This document shows, piece after piece, positions 11,955-21,870 of a stretch of DNA of 64,000 bases. Position 1 is the stretch's first letter. The number at the start of each line of letters is the position of its first letter. Source of the DNA: JADKAV01 sp037046735. GTDB lineage: Bacteria; Actinomycetota; Actinomycetes; S36-B12; UBA10799. The position numbers were made by a program, and so were the translations under genes. Location of the stretch: NCBI GenBank assembly GCA_037046735.1, contig JBAOHC010000019.1, positions 1-64,000 of the forward strand, given 5' to 3'. The notes under the pieces were generated by a model. That model had not been told where the DNA came from, made no database searches, and worked only from the letters and a program-made list of their open reading frames with translations.

Positions 11955-13466
11955 TCAGGAACACAGCAACGGATTGTCCGCCGGGAGCTCCCCCTGCAAC
12001 AGGTAGCCGTCAACGGCGTCGTCGACGCATGTCGACCCGTTTCCGTACGCCGTGTGTCCATCGGACTCCCACACCACCAGGTGAGCATCTGCCATGTGGT
12101 CGGTCAACGCCTGGGCCCACTCCAGGGGCGTCGCCGGGTCATGGGTGTTGCCGATGACCAGGATCGGCCCCGCCTGCGACCCCGTCACCTGACGCGGCCC
12201 CCCGACGGGCTCCTCCGGCCACTGCGCACATGCCGCCTCTGACCAAGCGAGGTATCGGCCGAAAACGGGTGCCTCTTGAGCCTGAGCTGTCGGCCCTGGC
12301 CCGCAGCTCCTCGATCGTGGGCTCGCTGGCACGATCCAGACAGTTGACGGCGAAGAAGGCCTCTTGCGCGTTGGTGCGGTACCTGCCGTCCGGATCGCGC
12401 TCCAGCCGGGTTCGGTACTGGGTCAACAACGTGCTGCCATCGCCGGCGAACGCGTCGCGCAGCCCGTCTAGGCCTCCCAGTCCCCGGCGAACGGGAAGTA
12501 GAGGTTGTAGAGCACCGCCCCCAGCCCGAGCGACTGGTTGAGTTCCTGATCGGAGTCCGTCGGAAGCGGCTTGGTCTCCAGATCGGCCAGGAAGTCCTGC
12601 ACCAATGCGACCCCGTCGGCCACGGAATCCGCCGCCACCGGACAGTCCGAGGACTTCTGGCAGTCCACGTAGCGGCGCAGAGCGTCGTCGAACCCTTTCG
12701 CCTGCCCCAGGCCGACCTCGTCGGCACTGAGCTGGGCGCCAGGATCCCGTCCAGGACCATCCGCCCCGTGGTCGGACCGAAGTCCTCTGCGTACAGGGCG
12801 CCGATGCGCGACCCGTACGAGAAGCCGAGGAAGTTCAGGCGCGGTTCCCGAAGCGCGCCCCGAAGGACATCGAGGTCGCGTACCACCGACGCGGTGTCCA
12901 CGTGGGCCAGCAGGTCTCCGGTGTTGCGCAGGCAACGGGCGCCGAACCTCTTGGCGGCCGCGACCAGGTCGGCCTCCGCTGCCGCCCAGTCGGGGTCCCC
13001 GTCCAGGGCGATCCACTTGTCCAACTGCTTGTCGGGCTGGACAAAGCCGACCGGAGCGCTGCGGCCGACACCGCGCGGATCGAGGCCGACTATCTGGAGC
13101 TTGTCGGTGACGTCGGCAGAGAAGATCTGCCCGGCGGCGCGTAGTCCACCCCGCTGCCACCGGGCCGCCCGGGTTGACCACGAGGGATCCCAAGGGTTTG
13201 CTCCCGGTCGTGCGCAACAATGCTACTGTGGTGTCGCCGGCCGAGGGGTCGGCATAGTCGATCGGGACCGTGAGCTGGGCGCATTCAGCGCCTCCCTCGC
13301 ACGACGACCAGTCCAACTCCTGGTCGTAGTACGCCTCCAGCGAGGCAGGGGCTTGCGTGGCTGCGGCGGGCGGGCTCGGCGCCGGAGTCGCCTCGGGGGC
13401 GGTGCTGCAGCCGACGAGCCCGATCAGACAGACGCCCACCAGCCACGCTCGGGTCAGGATGGTCAC
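11955..13466 (-). pseudogene. Secreted lipoprotein alpha/beta hydrolase of the S33 tripeptidyl-aminopeptidase-like family, frameshifted
   Basis: The start at 13,466 (GTG) leads into a lipoprotein signal with lipobox LIGLVGC and a Pro/Ala linker. Family landmarks follow in order: NPGGP (oxyanion region), NFLGFSYGSRIGALY with the nucleophile Ser, and a C-terminal TAP-like segment with VIGNTHDPATP (Asp) and ESDGHTAYG (His). Such enzymes remove short peptides from peptide N-termini outside the cell. Frameshifts near 13,160, 12,740, 12,480 and 12,230 divide it. It lies downstream of holB, separated by an ORF on the other strand. Confidence 0.82.
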
Positions 13467-13759
13467 CGGGTCCCTTTTCCGTCGGCCCTAAGACTGTACG
13501 GGGCGCATGTGGGTTCCCCGGCGGGCAACGGTTCCAGGTGAGCAAACTCGCCTAACCGTCGGTCAGGACTTGGGCTCAGACAGATGGGGCGGAACAATCG
13601 GGCGTCGCGTGATCTGACGATGCGTCTTGCCTCGGGGTCGCGGAGGCGTCCGCGCACGCCGCCGCCTTCCGCGCAGGGTGGAAGAACGTCCCCCAGCCGA
13701 GCCGATCCCGGTGACCGCATGGCGTTGGAGCATGGAACGTCAGCAACGCGCCTACTCCC

Positions 13760-14437
13760 GTGAGGTTGTGCGGCGACGGGCAACCGCCTCGCCCGGCTGC
13801 GGTCTCGCGCCAACTACGCCGTCGCTGTGGCAATCACGGGCGGTGCCGTTGCCGTGGCCGACGCCGTCTCACGGACCCGAGGCGCTGTTCTTCATCGGCG
13901 CCCCCGCGGCGGTCATCGGCGGCCTCGTGGCCCGCTCCTCGCGGCGCAAGGCCGCCGAACTGTCCAAGCCCCTGCCCCCTACCGCTCCGCCGCCGCCCCC
14001 GAGGCCGCTGCCGCCGGGGGTCTGGAGCGGCCGAGTCGGCTCACCTGCACCGCGTCCGGGTGCAGTTGGCCCAGTTGATCCCCACCATCGAGGGACTGCA
14101 CAGCGACGCCGCCATCGAGATCCGCCGTGCGGACTTCGAGGCGGCGCCCGCCCTGGCCGCGCTGGTGGACCGGTTGGCGGTGCTCAGCCGCGTCGAGGTC
14201 GACATGCGCGGGACAGCCGCGGCAGCGACCGCCGCCCACTCGGCCGAGGAGATCCGGCTGCGACTGGCCGAGGGCGTGGCTATGTACGAGGAGCTGTTGA
14301 ACGCAGCGCTTCAGATGCTCAGCGCGCCCGACCCTGCCAGCGCCCCGTCACACCGCCTGGACATCACGGTGCGCGAGTTGGCGTCCTACACCGAGGGGCT
14401 TCACGTCGCGTACGCCGCCTCGGCTCCCCTGCCTTGA
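13760..14437 (+). CDS. Unrecognised membrane-anchored alpha-helical protein (start uncertain)
   Basis: I do not recognise a family. In the best reading the protein starts with a basic stretch (NRLARLRSRANY), one hydrophobic segment rich in Ala, Val and Gly (VAVAITGGAVAVADA), then FFIGAPAAVIGGLVARSSRR, a proline-rich linker (PPTAPPPPPRPL) and a C-terminal helical domain of about 130 residues (QLAQLIPTIEGLHSDAAIEI onward). This suggests membrane attachment with a cytoplasmic or extracellular helical domain. The N-terminal half is spread over two or three frames, so the start near 13,760 is approximate. The 290 bases before it (13,467-13,759) show no further gene that I can support. Confidence 0.5.
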   Translation: MRLCGDGQPPRPAAVSRQLRRRCGNHGRCRCRGRRRLTDPRRCSSSAPPRRSSAASWPAPRGARPPNCPSPCPLPLRRRPRGRCRRGSGAAESAHLHRVRVQLAQLIPTIEGLHSDAAIEIRRADFEAAPALAALVDRLAVLSRVEVDMRGTAAAATAAHSAEEIRLRLAEGVAMYEELLNAALQMLSAPDPASAPSHRLDITVRELASYTEGLHVAYAASAPLP

Positions 14438-14458
14438 GGTCGAAGCGTCCTCGCGGCC

Positions 14459-15622
14459 TCAGAGCGGGTGCAGCAACTGCACCATCAGCGACTCGCACAC
14501 GAGTGCCGGCGGCACGTTGCCCTCGAGTTGGGCCCGGGCTGCGGTGATGGCGTCGATGCGCTTCATGGTCATCGTCGTGTCGTCGGACTGAGCCGCCTGT
14601 TCGATGGCGGGGCGTAGATCGACATTGATGAGTTCCTGCCCGGTCCCGAGCTGGACGGTGAGGACGTCACGGTAGAAGCCCAAGAAGTCCACGAAATAGC
14701 GGTCGAGTTCATCACGCACCGACCGCGACGCCCGCTGGTTCTGGGTCTTGGTCAACTCCGACATGGCCCGACCCGCGAGCGCCTTGACCTTGCCGGCCGA
14801 GATGCCTTCCGCGCCTTGACCGTAGGCGGTGAGCAGGTCGGCGCTCTCCTCGTCGTCGAGTACTTTCGTGCGCTCCTTGGCGTCGGCCTCGGCGACCTTG
14901 CGCAGGTCGTGGGCCATGCCGTAGGCATCGGTGATCCCCGACATCATGCGCGGCACCTTGAGCACCATGGCGCGTCGCGACCGGGTGGCCTCGCGGGTCG
15001 CCAGCGCCCGTGCCCGCCCGATGTGCCCTTGGGAGGCGTGGGCGGCGAACGATGCCATCGTGGCGTCCACCCCTTCGCGCTCCAGGAGTTCCGCCACCGC
15101 CACCGGCGGGGGGACACGCAGTGACACGTGCCGGGTCCGGGACCGGATGGTGGGTAACAGGTCCTCGGCGCTGGGGGCACACAGGATCCACACCGTGGTC
15201 GGCGCGGGTTCCTCGATGGCCTTCAGCAAGGTGTTGGCAGCGGCCTCGGTGAGCCGGTCGGCGTCCTCGATCACCATGACCCGCCACGGCGCCGTGACCG
15301 GTGAGCCGGCGGCCTGCACGACCAGGGCCTTGGTGGCCTCTTTGCCGTGGGAGAGGGCGGTGGAACGCACGACCGTGACATCAGGGTGGCTGCCGGACAG
15401 CACCGAGCGGCACGCCGGGCAGTGGCTGCAGCCCTCGTCGGGGCACACCAGGGCAGCCGCCAGCGCGACGGCGGCGACCGAGCGGCCCGAGCCGGGCGGG
15501 CCGGTCACGAGCCACGCATGCGTCATCCCGAATGCCGACCCGTGACCATGGGCTGATGCCGCGGCGCCCTGGAACTCAGCGACCGCTGCGGGTTGGCCCA
15601 CGACGGTGGCCCATACGCTCAT
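14459..15622 (-). CDS. holB: DNA polymerase III subunit delta' (clamp-loader ATPase)
   Basis: The 387-residue protein is the delta' subunit of the clamp loader, which opens the sliding clamp with delta and the gamma/tau subunits. It has a P-loop variant GPPGSGRS, a zinc-binding cluster (CPDEGCSHCPAC) and IEDADRLTEAAANTLLKAIE with the sensor and arginine region. The final Arg of the P-loop in place of Lys suggests a subunit that does not hydrolyse ATP, as is known for delta'. The ATG at 15,622 overlaps the tmk stop and has GGAGG 8 bases upstream. A GTG at 15,637 is possible but would sit inside that ribosome site. The tmk-holB pairing is usual in actinobacteria. Confidence 0.93.
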   Translation of the reverse strand: MSVWATVVGQPAAVAEFQGAAASAHGHGSAFGMTHAWLVTGPPGSGRSVAAVALAAALVCPDEGCSHCPACRSVLSGSHPDVTVVRSTALSHGKEATKALVVQAAGSPVTAPWRVMVIEDADRLTEAAANTLLKAIEEPAPTTVWILCAPSAEDLLPTIRSRTRHVSLRVPPPVAVAELLEREGVDATMASFAAHASQGHIGRARALATREATRSRRAMVLKVPRMMSGITDAYGMAHDLRKVAEADAKERTKVLDDEESADLLTAYGQGAEGISAGKVKALAGRAMSELTKTQNQRASRSVRDELDRYFVDFLGFYRDVLTVQLGTGQELINVDLRPAIEQAAQSDDTTMTMKRIDAITAARAQLEGNVPPALVCESLMVQLLHPL

Positions 15623-16236
15623 GCGCGCACCTCCCACGGCACGACCCGTCCGGCGGCCAGGCGGACCGCAGCGGCCACCTGATCGGGTGGCAACGAGGCA
15701 TCGACGACCTCGTATCGGCCGGGATCGGCGGCAGCGAACCGCAGGAACGCGGCACGGACCCGATCATGGAAGGCCAGCGGTTCAGCCTCGAGACGGTTGG
15801 CGTCCAGCGCCCGCGCGAGGCCGACGCGGGGGTCCAGATCCAACACGATGGTCAGATCGGGCACGAGCCCGTCAGTGGCCCACAGGCTCAGGTCCCGGAT
15901 TCGCTCCTCGCCGAGCGCCCGAGCATCACCCTGGTAGGCCACGGACGAGTCCAAGAAGCGGTCGGTCAGAACAACGGCGCCGCGCTTCAGGGCGGGACGG
16001 ATCGTGTGGGCGACATGGTCGGCCCGGGCGGCGGCGAACAAGAGGGCCTCGGTGGTCGCAGTCATCGAGCCGTCGGCGAGCAGCAGATCCCTGACCGACT
16101 CTGCCCGCGGTGAGCCCCCGGGTTCACGTGTTGTGACCACCTCATGGCCGGCCGCGCGCAAGTGCTCGGCGAGGGCCACAAGCTGGGTGGACTTGCCGCC
16201 GCCCTCGCCGCCCTCGAACGCGATGAATCTGGACAC
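15619..16236 (-). CDS. tmk: Thymidylate kinase (dTMP kinase)
   Basis: It phosphorylates dTMP to dTDP with ATP in the cytoplasm, on the dTTP synthesis route. At 205 residues it has normal length. P-loop GGEGGGKST (residues 9-17), the TREPGGS dTMP-binding segment and the TDRFLDSSVAYQG DRY-like/lid area are all intact. It starts with GTG at 16,236, confirmed by the mirrored copy at 866, with no strong ribosome site visible. It overlaps holB by 4 bases (ATGA), so the two are likely cotranscribed and translationally coupled. Confidence 0.95.
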   Translation of the reverse strand: MSRFIAFEGGEGGGKSTQLVALAEHLRAAGHEVVTTREPGGSPRAESVRDLLLADGSMTATTEALLFAAARADHVAHTIRPALKRGAVVLTDRFLDSSVAYQGDARALGEERIRDLSLWATDGLVPDLTIVLDLDPRVGLARALDANRLEAEPLAFHDRVRAAFLRFAAADPGRYEVVDASLPPDQVAAAVRLAAGRVVPWEVRA

Positions 16237-16339
16237 AGCGCGAGCCTATGCCACCGGTCCGTCGGCTCGGATGGCCCGCATCGGTTGCTGGACGCTTACC
16301 CGGCTGGTTGACTCAAGGTCCGCCGGATCGGGAGGTCCT

Positions 16340-17233
16340 ATGAGAGCCAGCCGCCTGCTCGCCGCCGCACTGTCGGGCGCCGTCATATGGGGGGCCGGCA
16401 CCGTGGCGGCACACGCACAGGGGGCTGACCCGCGCTACTACCTGTCCGTCGGCGACTCCTACGCCGTGGGGTACCAGCCCAACGGCAACCTGACCCATGG
16501 CTTCGCACAGCAACTGCTGCCCAAGGCCCGCAAACGCGGACATGACCTCACGCTGGTCAATCTGGCCTGCGGCGGCGCGACCACGACGTCCATCTTGAAC
16601 CGCAAGGGCTGCAGCAAGGACCGCCGCGCGGTCGGCACCAAGTCCTACGCCCCGCTGACCCAGACCCAGGCGGCGGCCCGGTTCCTACGGAAGCATCGCG
16701 GCCACGTCGAACTGGTGACCATCTCGATCGGGGGCAACGACATCACCGCGTGCGGCCGCGGCGTCCCGGACCCGATCCAGTGTGTGGCCGATACCGTGAC
16801 CGGGATCAACACCAACGTCACCGAACTGGCGCGCACGCTGCGGAAGGCCGCCGGGCCGAAGGTCCGCTTCGTCGGTACGACCTACCCGGACGTGCTGCTC
16901 GGTCAGTGGGTGCGGGAACCGGTGAACAAGCCGATCGCGCAGTTGTCGACGCTGGCCTTCAAGCAGTTCATCAATCCCGCACTCAGGAGCGCCTACGCCA
17001 AGGCGGCCGGCGAGTTCGTGGACGTCACCCGCGCCACCGGCGCCTACGGGCCGCTGACCGACCTGACGACCCTGCCGCCCTACGGCCGGATCCCGGTCCC
17101 GGTAGCCGAGGTGTGCCGGCTCACGTGGTACTGCCAGAAGGGCGACATCCACGCCCGCACCAACGGCTATGGGGTCATCGCCGACCTGATCGCCCGTCGG
17201 CTCCCGCGCCGGGTAGTGCCGGGCCGCGGCTGA
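16340..17233 (+). CDS. Secreted SGNH/GDSL-type hydrolase (probable lipase/esterase)
   Basis: The 297-residue protein has a signal peptide ending near AHAQG (residues 1-28). The SGNH blocks follow: GDSYAVG with the nucleophile Ser, NLACGGATT (block II Gly) and SIGGND with the oxyanion Asn. Near the C-terminus GDIHARTNGYG supplies the candidate Asp/His pair. Many paired cysteines suggest disulfides outside the cell. The architecture is close to secreted actinobacterial lipases of this family; the substrate cannot be read from sequence. GGAGG stands 5 bases before the ATG. It is divergent from tmk and convergent with cysE. Confidence 0.88.
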   Translation: MRASRLLAAALSGAVIWGAGTVAAHAQGADPRYYLSVGDSYAVGYQPNGNLTHGFAQQLLPKARKRGHDLTLVNLACGGATTTSILNRKGCSKDRRAVGTKSYAPLTQTQAAARFLRKHRGHVELVTISIGGNDITACGRGVPDPIQCVADTVTGINTNVTELARTLRKAAGPKVRFVGTTYPDVLLGQWVREPVNKPIAQLSTLAFKQFINPALRSAYAKAAGEFVDVTRATGAYGPLTDLTTLPPYGRIPVPVAEVCRLTWYCQKGDIHARTNGYGVIADLIARRLPRRVVPGRG

Positions 17234-17249
17234 GCGCGCCGGGCCGACC

Positions 17250-17950
17250 TCAGATGCTGAAATCCTCGACGGCGAAGTCCTCGCCGCGCCAGACCCCGTG
17301 TTCGGGAACGTGGGGCCCCTGCCTCACCTGACCCGATGCGCGCTCCAGATGCTCGACCCGGTTCAACAACGACACCACGGCTGCACCCAGAGCGTCCGGA
17401 ACGTCGTTCTCGCGTTCTGAGACAGCGGGCTCGAGCGGTTCGCGGCGCGTGACGATCTGCCCGGGGACACCCACGACCACCGTGCCGGTGGGGACGTCGT
17501 GCAACACCACCGAGTTGGCGCCCACCCGCGCGTTCGAGCCGATTGTGATGTTTCCCAGCACTTTGGCGCCGGCCCCCACCACGACGTTGTCCTCCAGCGT
17601 CGGGTGCCGCTTCTCCTTCTTCAGGCTCGTCCCCCCCAGCGTCACGCCTTGGTAGATCGTGCAGCAGTCCCCGACGACCGTGGTCTCACCGATGACCACA
17701 CCCATGCCATGGTCGATGAACACTCGCCGTCCGATGGTGGCGCCGGGGTGGATCTCGATGCCGGTGAAGAAGCGGGCCAGTTGCGACCACCAGCGCGCGA
17801 ACGTGCGCAGGTGGTGATGCCACAGCCAGTGACTGAAGCGGTGGCTCCAGATCGCATGCAGCCCCGGATAGGCGAGGAACGCCTCGACCTTGGTGCGCGC
17901 TGCGGGGTCTCGTTCGAGGACCGTGCGCAGGTCCTCGCGGATCCGGCTGA

Positions 17951-17954
<4 letters not shown>
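17250..17954 (-). CDS. cysE: Serine O-acetyltransferase (CTG or unusual start)
   Basis: It makes O-acetylserine from serine and acetyl-CoA, the substrate of the adjacent CysK. The N-terminal helical part (AFLAYPGLHAIWSHRFSHWL) is followed by a left-handed beta-helix of hexapeptide repeats with HPGATIGRR, DHGMGVVIGET and YQGVTLGGT. The catalytic His/Asp residues lie in HPGA and IDHGMG. The reading has no ATG, GTG or TTG near its natural N-terminus. The best start is a CTG at 17,954, whose TG are the first two bases of the cysK TGA stop, giving LISRIREDL. Translational coupling to cysK is likely; a miscalled first base is also possible. About 234 residues. Confidence 0.88.
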
Positions 17955-18895
<941 letters not shown>

Positions 18896-18899
<4 letters not shown>

Positions 18900-21611
18900 G
18901 ACACTCCCTCTGCACCTGCCGCGGCGGTCACGGCCTTCTTGGCTGTCTTCTTGGTGGCGGCCTTCTTGGCGGTCGTCTTCTTGGCCGTCTTCTTGGCGGG
19001 ACTCTTGCGCGCCGTCGACTTCTTGGCCGTCTTCTTGGACTTCTTCGCGGGGCCCTTGGCCCGCCGCTCGACCAGCAGGTCTGCCGCGCGCTCCAGGGGT
19101 GATCTCTTCAGGGTTGTCGCCCTTGGGGATGGTGGCGTTGTACTCACCATCGGTGACATAGGCGCCGAACCGGCCGTCCTTGACGATGATCGGGTTTCCC
19201 GACACCGGATCGGCCCCCAGCTCCTTCAACGGAGCAGCCGTGGTCTGGCCCCGGCGCCGGGCCGGCTGCGCCAGTAGTTTCAGGGCCTCATCCACCGTCA
19301 CCGTGAACAGTGACGGCTCGTCGGGCACGGAGCGGCTCTCTGTGCCCTTCTTGATGTAGGGCCCGTAGCGGCCGTTGAGCGCGACGATGGGCTCGTTGTC
19401 CGCGGGGTCCACACCGACCTCACGCGGCAGCGACAACAGCTTTAGGGCGTCCTCGAGAGTCACATTCTCGGGATCCATGTCCTTGAACAGTGACGACGTG
19501 CGCGCCTTGATCTTGGCTTTGCCCTTGGCAGCGGCCTCGTCCTCGGAGAGAACCTCGGTGACGTACGGGCCGAAACGGCCGTTCTTGACCACGATGGTGC
19601 GTCCGCTGACGGGGTCCGGCCCGAGCTCTTTGTCGCCGCGAGGTTGCGCGAAGAGTTCGGCCACCTTCTCGCCGGTCAGTTCGTCGGGGGCCAGTTCCTG
19701 GGGGAAGTTGATGCGCTCGTCCTCGCCGAGCTGCAGGTACGGCCCGTACTTGCCGACCCGCACGACAGCTTCGGAGCCTTCGATCGGGAAGGTCGAAAGG
19801 GCGCGGGCATCGATGTCGTCGCCGCCCTTGTCGATCAACGTGCGCAGTCCGTCGAAGCCACCGCTCCCACCGCGGTAGAACCGCTCCAGTGCCTGCAACC
19901 GGGAGTCGTCGCCGGCGGCGATGGCATCCAGGACTTCTTCCATCTGCGCGGTGAACGAGTAGTCCACGAGCGGGGTGAAATGGTCTTCGAGCAGCCGCAC
20001 GACAGTCATGCCGAGGAACGCAGGGACCAGGGCACTGCCCCGCCGCCACACGTACTCGCGGTCGATCAAGGTGTTGGCGATCGTGGCGAACGTCGACGGC
20101 CGGCCGATGCCCATGTCCTCGAGCTTCTTGGTCAAGGTGCCCTCGGTGTAGCGCGGGGGCGGGTTGGTGGCGTGAGGTTCGGCCACCAGGTCCGACGCCG
20201 TGACCGCCTCGCCCTGCTTGACACCGGGCAGACGGCTCTCGGACTCCTTGGCGCCGTCGTCGGAGACATCGGCGTAGGCGGCCAGGAAGCCGGGGAAGAC
20301 CACGACGGTTCCCGAGGCGGTGAACTCCACCCGACGGCCGTCCGTGGCGTCGGCACCCAGCCGCAACGTCGTTGTCGCGACCTTGGCATCAGTCATCTGC
20401 GACGCCAAGGTGCGCTTCCAGATCAACTCGTACAGCGCGAACTCGTCACGCGTCATCTGGCCCGAGACCTGACCAGGGGTACGGAACTGGTCACCGGACG
20501 GCCTGATGGCCTCGTGGGCCTCTTGGGCGTTCTTGACCTTGCGGTCGTAGCGTCGCGGGACATCGGGGACATGGTCGGCGCCGTACAGCGACTTGGCCTG
20601 CGATCGGGCCGCCGAGATGGCCTGGTCCGACAGCGTCGTGGAGTCCGTACGCATATAGGTGATGTAGCCCGTCTCGTACAGCCGTTGGGCCACATCCATG
20701 ACGCGCTTGGCGGTCCAGCGCAGCCTGCGCCCCGCCTCCTGCTGCAACGTCGAGGTCATGAAGGGGGCGGCCGGGCGGCGTGTGCTGGGGCGCTGCTCCA
20801 CGGCCGTGACCGTGAAAGGTTGTTCGGCCAGCGCCGCAGTGAGTGACTGCGCTGACGCCTCGTCCAACAGCAGCACGTCCGTCGCGGTGAGCCGACCGTT
20901 GTCGTCGAAGTCCTTGCCGCTGGCGATGCGCTGGTCATCGACCTTGGCCAGGCGTGCCGTGAACGGTCCGGGAGTGAAGGAGCCGCGGATGTCGCAGTAC
21001 GAGGCGGAACGGAACGCGATGCGCTCCCGTTCGCGTTCCACGATGAGCCTCAGCGCGACGGACTGCACCCGCCCGGCAGACAGCTTGGGGGCGACCCGCC
21101 GCCACAGGACCGGCGAGATCTCGTATCCGAACAACCGGTCGACGATGCGGCGGGTCTCTTGCGCATCAACCAGGTCCGTGTTCAGTTCGCGGGTGGTCTG
21201 GGCAGCCTGCTGGATGGCGTCCTTGGTGATCTCGTGGAACACCATTCGCTTGTAGGGAACCTTCGGTTGCAGCACCTGCACCAGGTGCCAGGCCATGGCT
21301 TCGCCCTCACGGTCCTCGTCAGTGGCCAGCAGCAGCTCGTCTGCGCCGGACAAAGCCTGCTTGAGCTCGCGTACCAATGGCTTCTTGGTGGTGGCAACCA
21401 CGTACATGGGGGCGTACTCGTTGTCGACGTCCACCCCGGTCTTGGCCCACGACGTACCGCGGTACTTCTCGGGAACATCGCCGGCGTTGTGGGGCAGGTC
21501 GCGGATGTGGCCCACGGAGGACTTCACCTCGTAGCCCTCGCCCAGGTAGCCCTGGATGATCCGCGCCTTGGCGGGCGACTCGACGATCACAAGGCGGCGG
21601 GGGGTGGCCAC
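18896..21611 (-). pseudogene. topA: DNA topoisomerase I, one frameshift near the C-terminus
   Basis: Type IA topoisomerase that relaxes negative supercoils. From the GTG at 21,611 it shows the Toprim motifs VIVESPAKA and DEDREGEA, and YITYMRTDS with the active-site Tyr. The C-terminal part has four GxYGPY-type repeats (GKYGPYLQLG, NGRFGPYVTE, NGRYGPYIKKG, DGRFGAYVTDG) in place of zinc fingers, as in actinobacteria. A lysine/alanine-rich tail (AKKSKKTAKKSTARKS) follows in another frame after a shift near 19,100. Restored length is about 900 residues. A purine-rich AAGGAA site precedes the start. The shift is likely an error, since both parts continue well-conserved sequence. Confidence 0.92.
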
Positions 21612-21825
21612 TGGGTTCCTTCCGGGGGGCAGCTTCGGATGCAGTTCAACAAGTGCGCTGCCGTCAGTGAGTGTGAGGCTACCGGGGCGGTCTCTGTCAA
21701 GTCACAGCACGGTTGCGACGTGTGAGGTGCGACCGTGAAGGCTCACAGCCGAGCCGACACCGGCCAGCCCGGGCTTTCGCCATGTCCGTAACCCATGACG
21801 GCAAATGGACCATGCGGCCACTCAA

Positions 21826-21856
21826 ACGGCCCCCCGCCCGAAGGGCGGAGGGCCGT
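21826..21856 (-). terminator. Rho-independent-like terminator after hppA
   Basis: A strong GC hairpin (ACGGCC...GCCC GAA GGGC...GGCCGT) lies just beyond the hppA stop. On the minus strand it is followed by TTTG. The bases between it and the topA start (21,612-21,825) hold the topA leader region; I see no gene or clear promoter consensus there. Confidence 0.7.
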
Positions 21857-21870
21857 CACAGCTGAGTAGG

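Larger units (their letters stand above)
1..17270. repeat. Giant imperfect inverted repeat (fold-back), axis near 8,077
   Basis: The first 8 kb is the reverse complement of 8,082 to about 17,270. At the axis a 21-base segment at 8,053-8,073 pairs with 8,082-8,102 around an 8-base loop, with few mismatches. The outer end is reached at position 1, which matches the 3' end of cysE near 17,270. The left arm is about 1.1 kb shorter because of indels spread over coding and intergenic sequence alike. All eight genes reappear in mirrored order. Inference: a fold-back chimeric long read left at a contig end, not a biological duplication. Confidence 0.95.
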
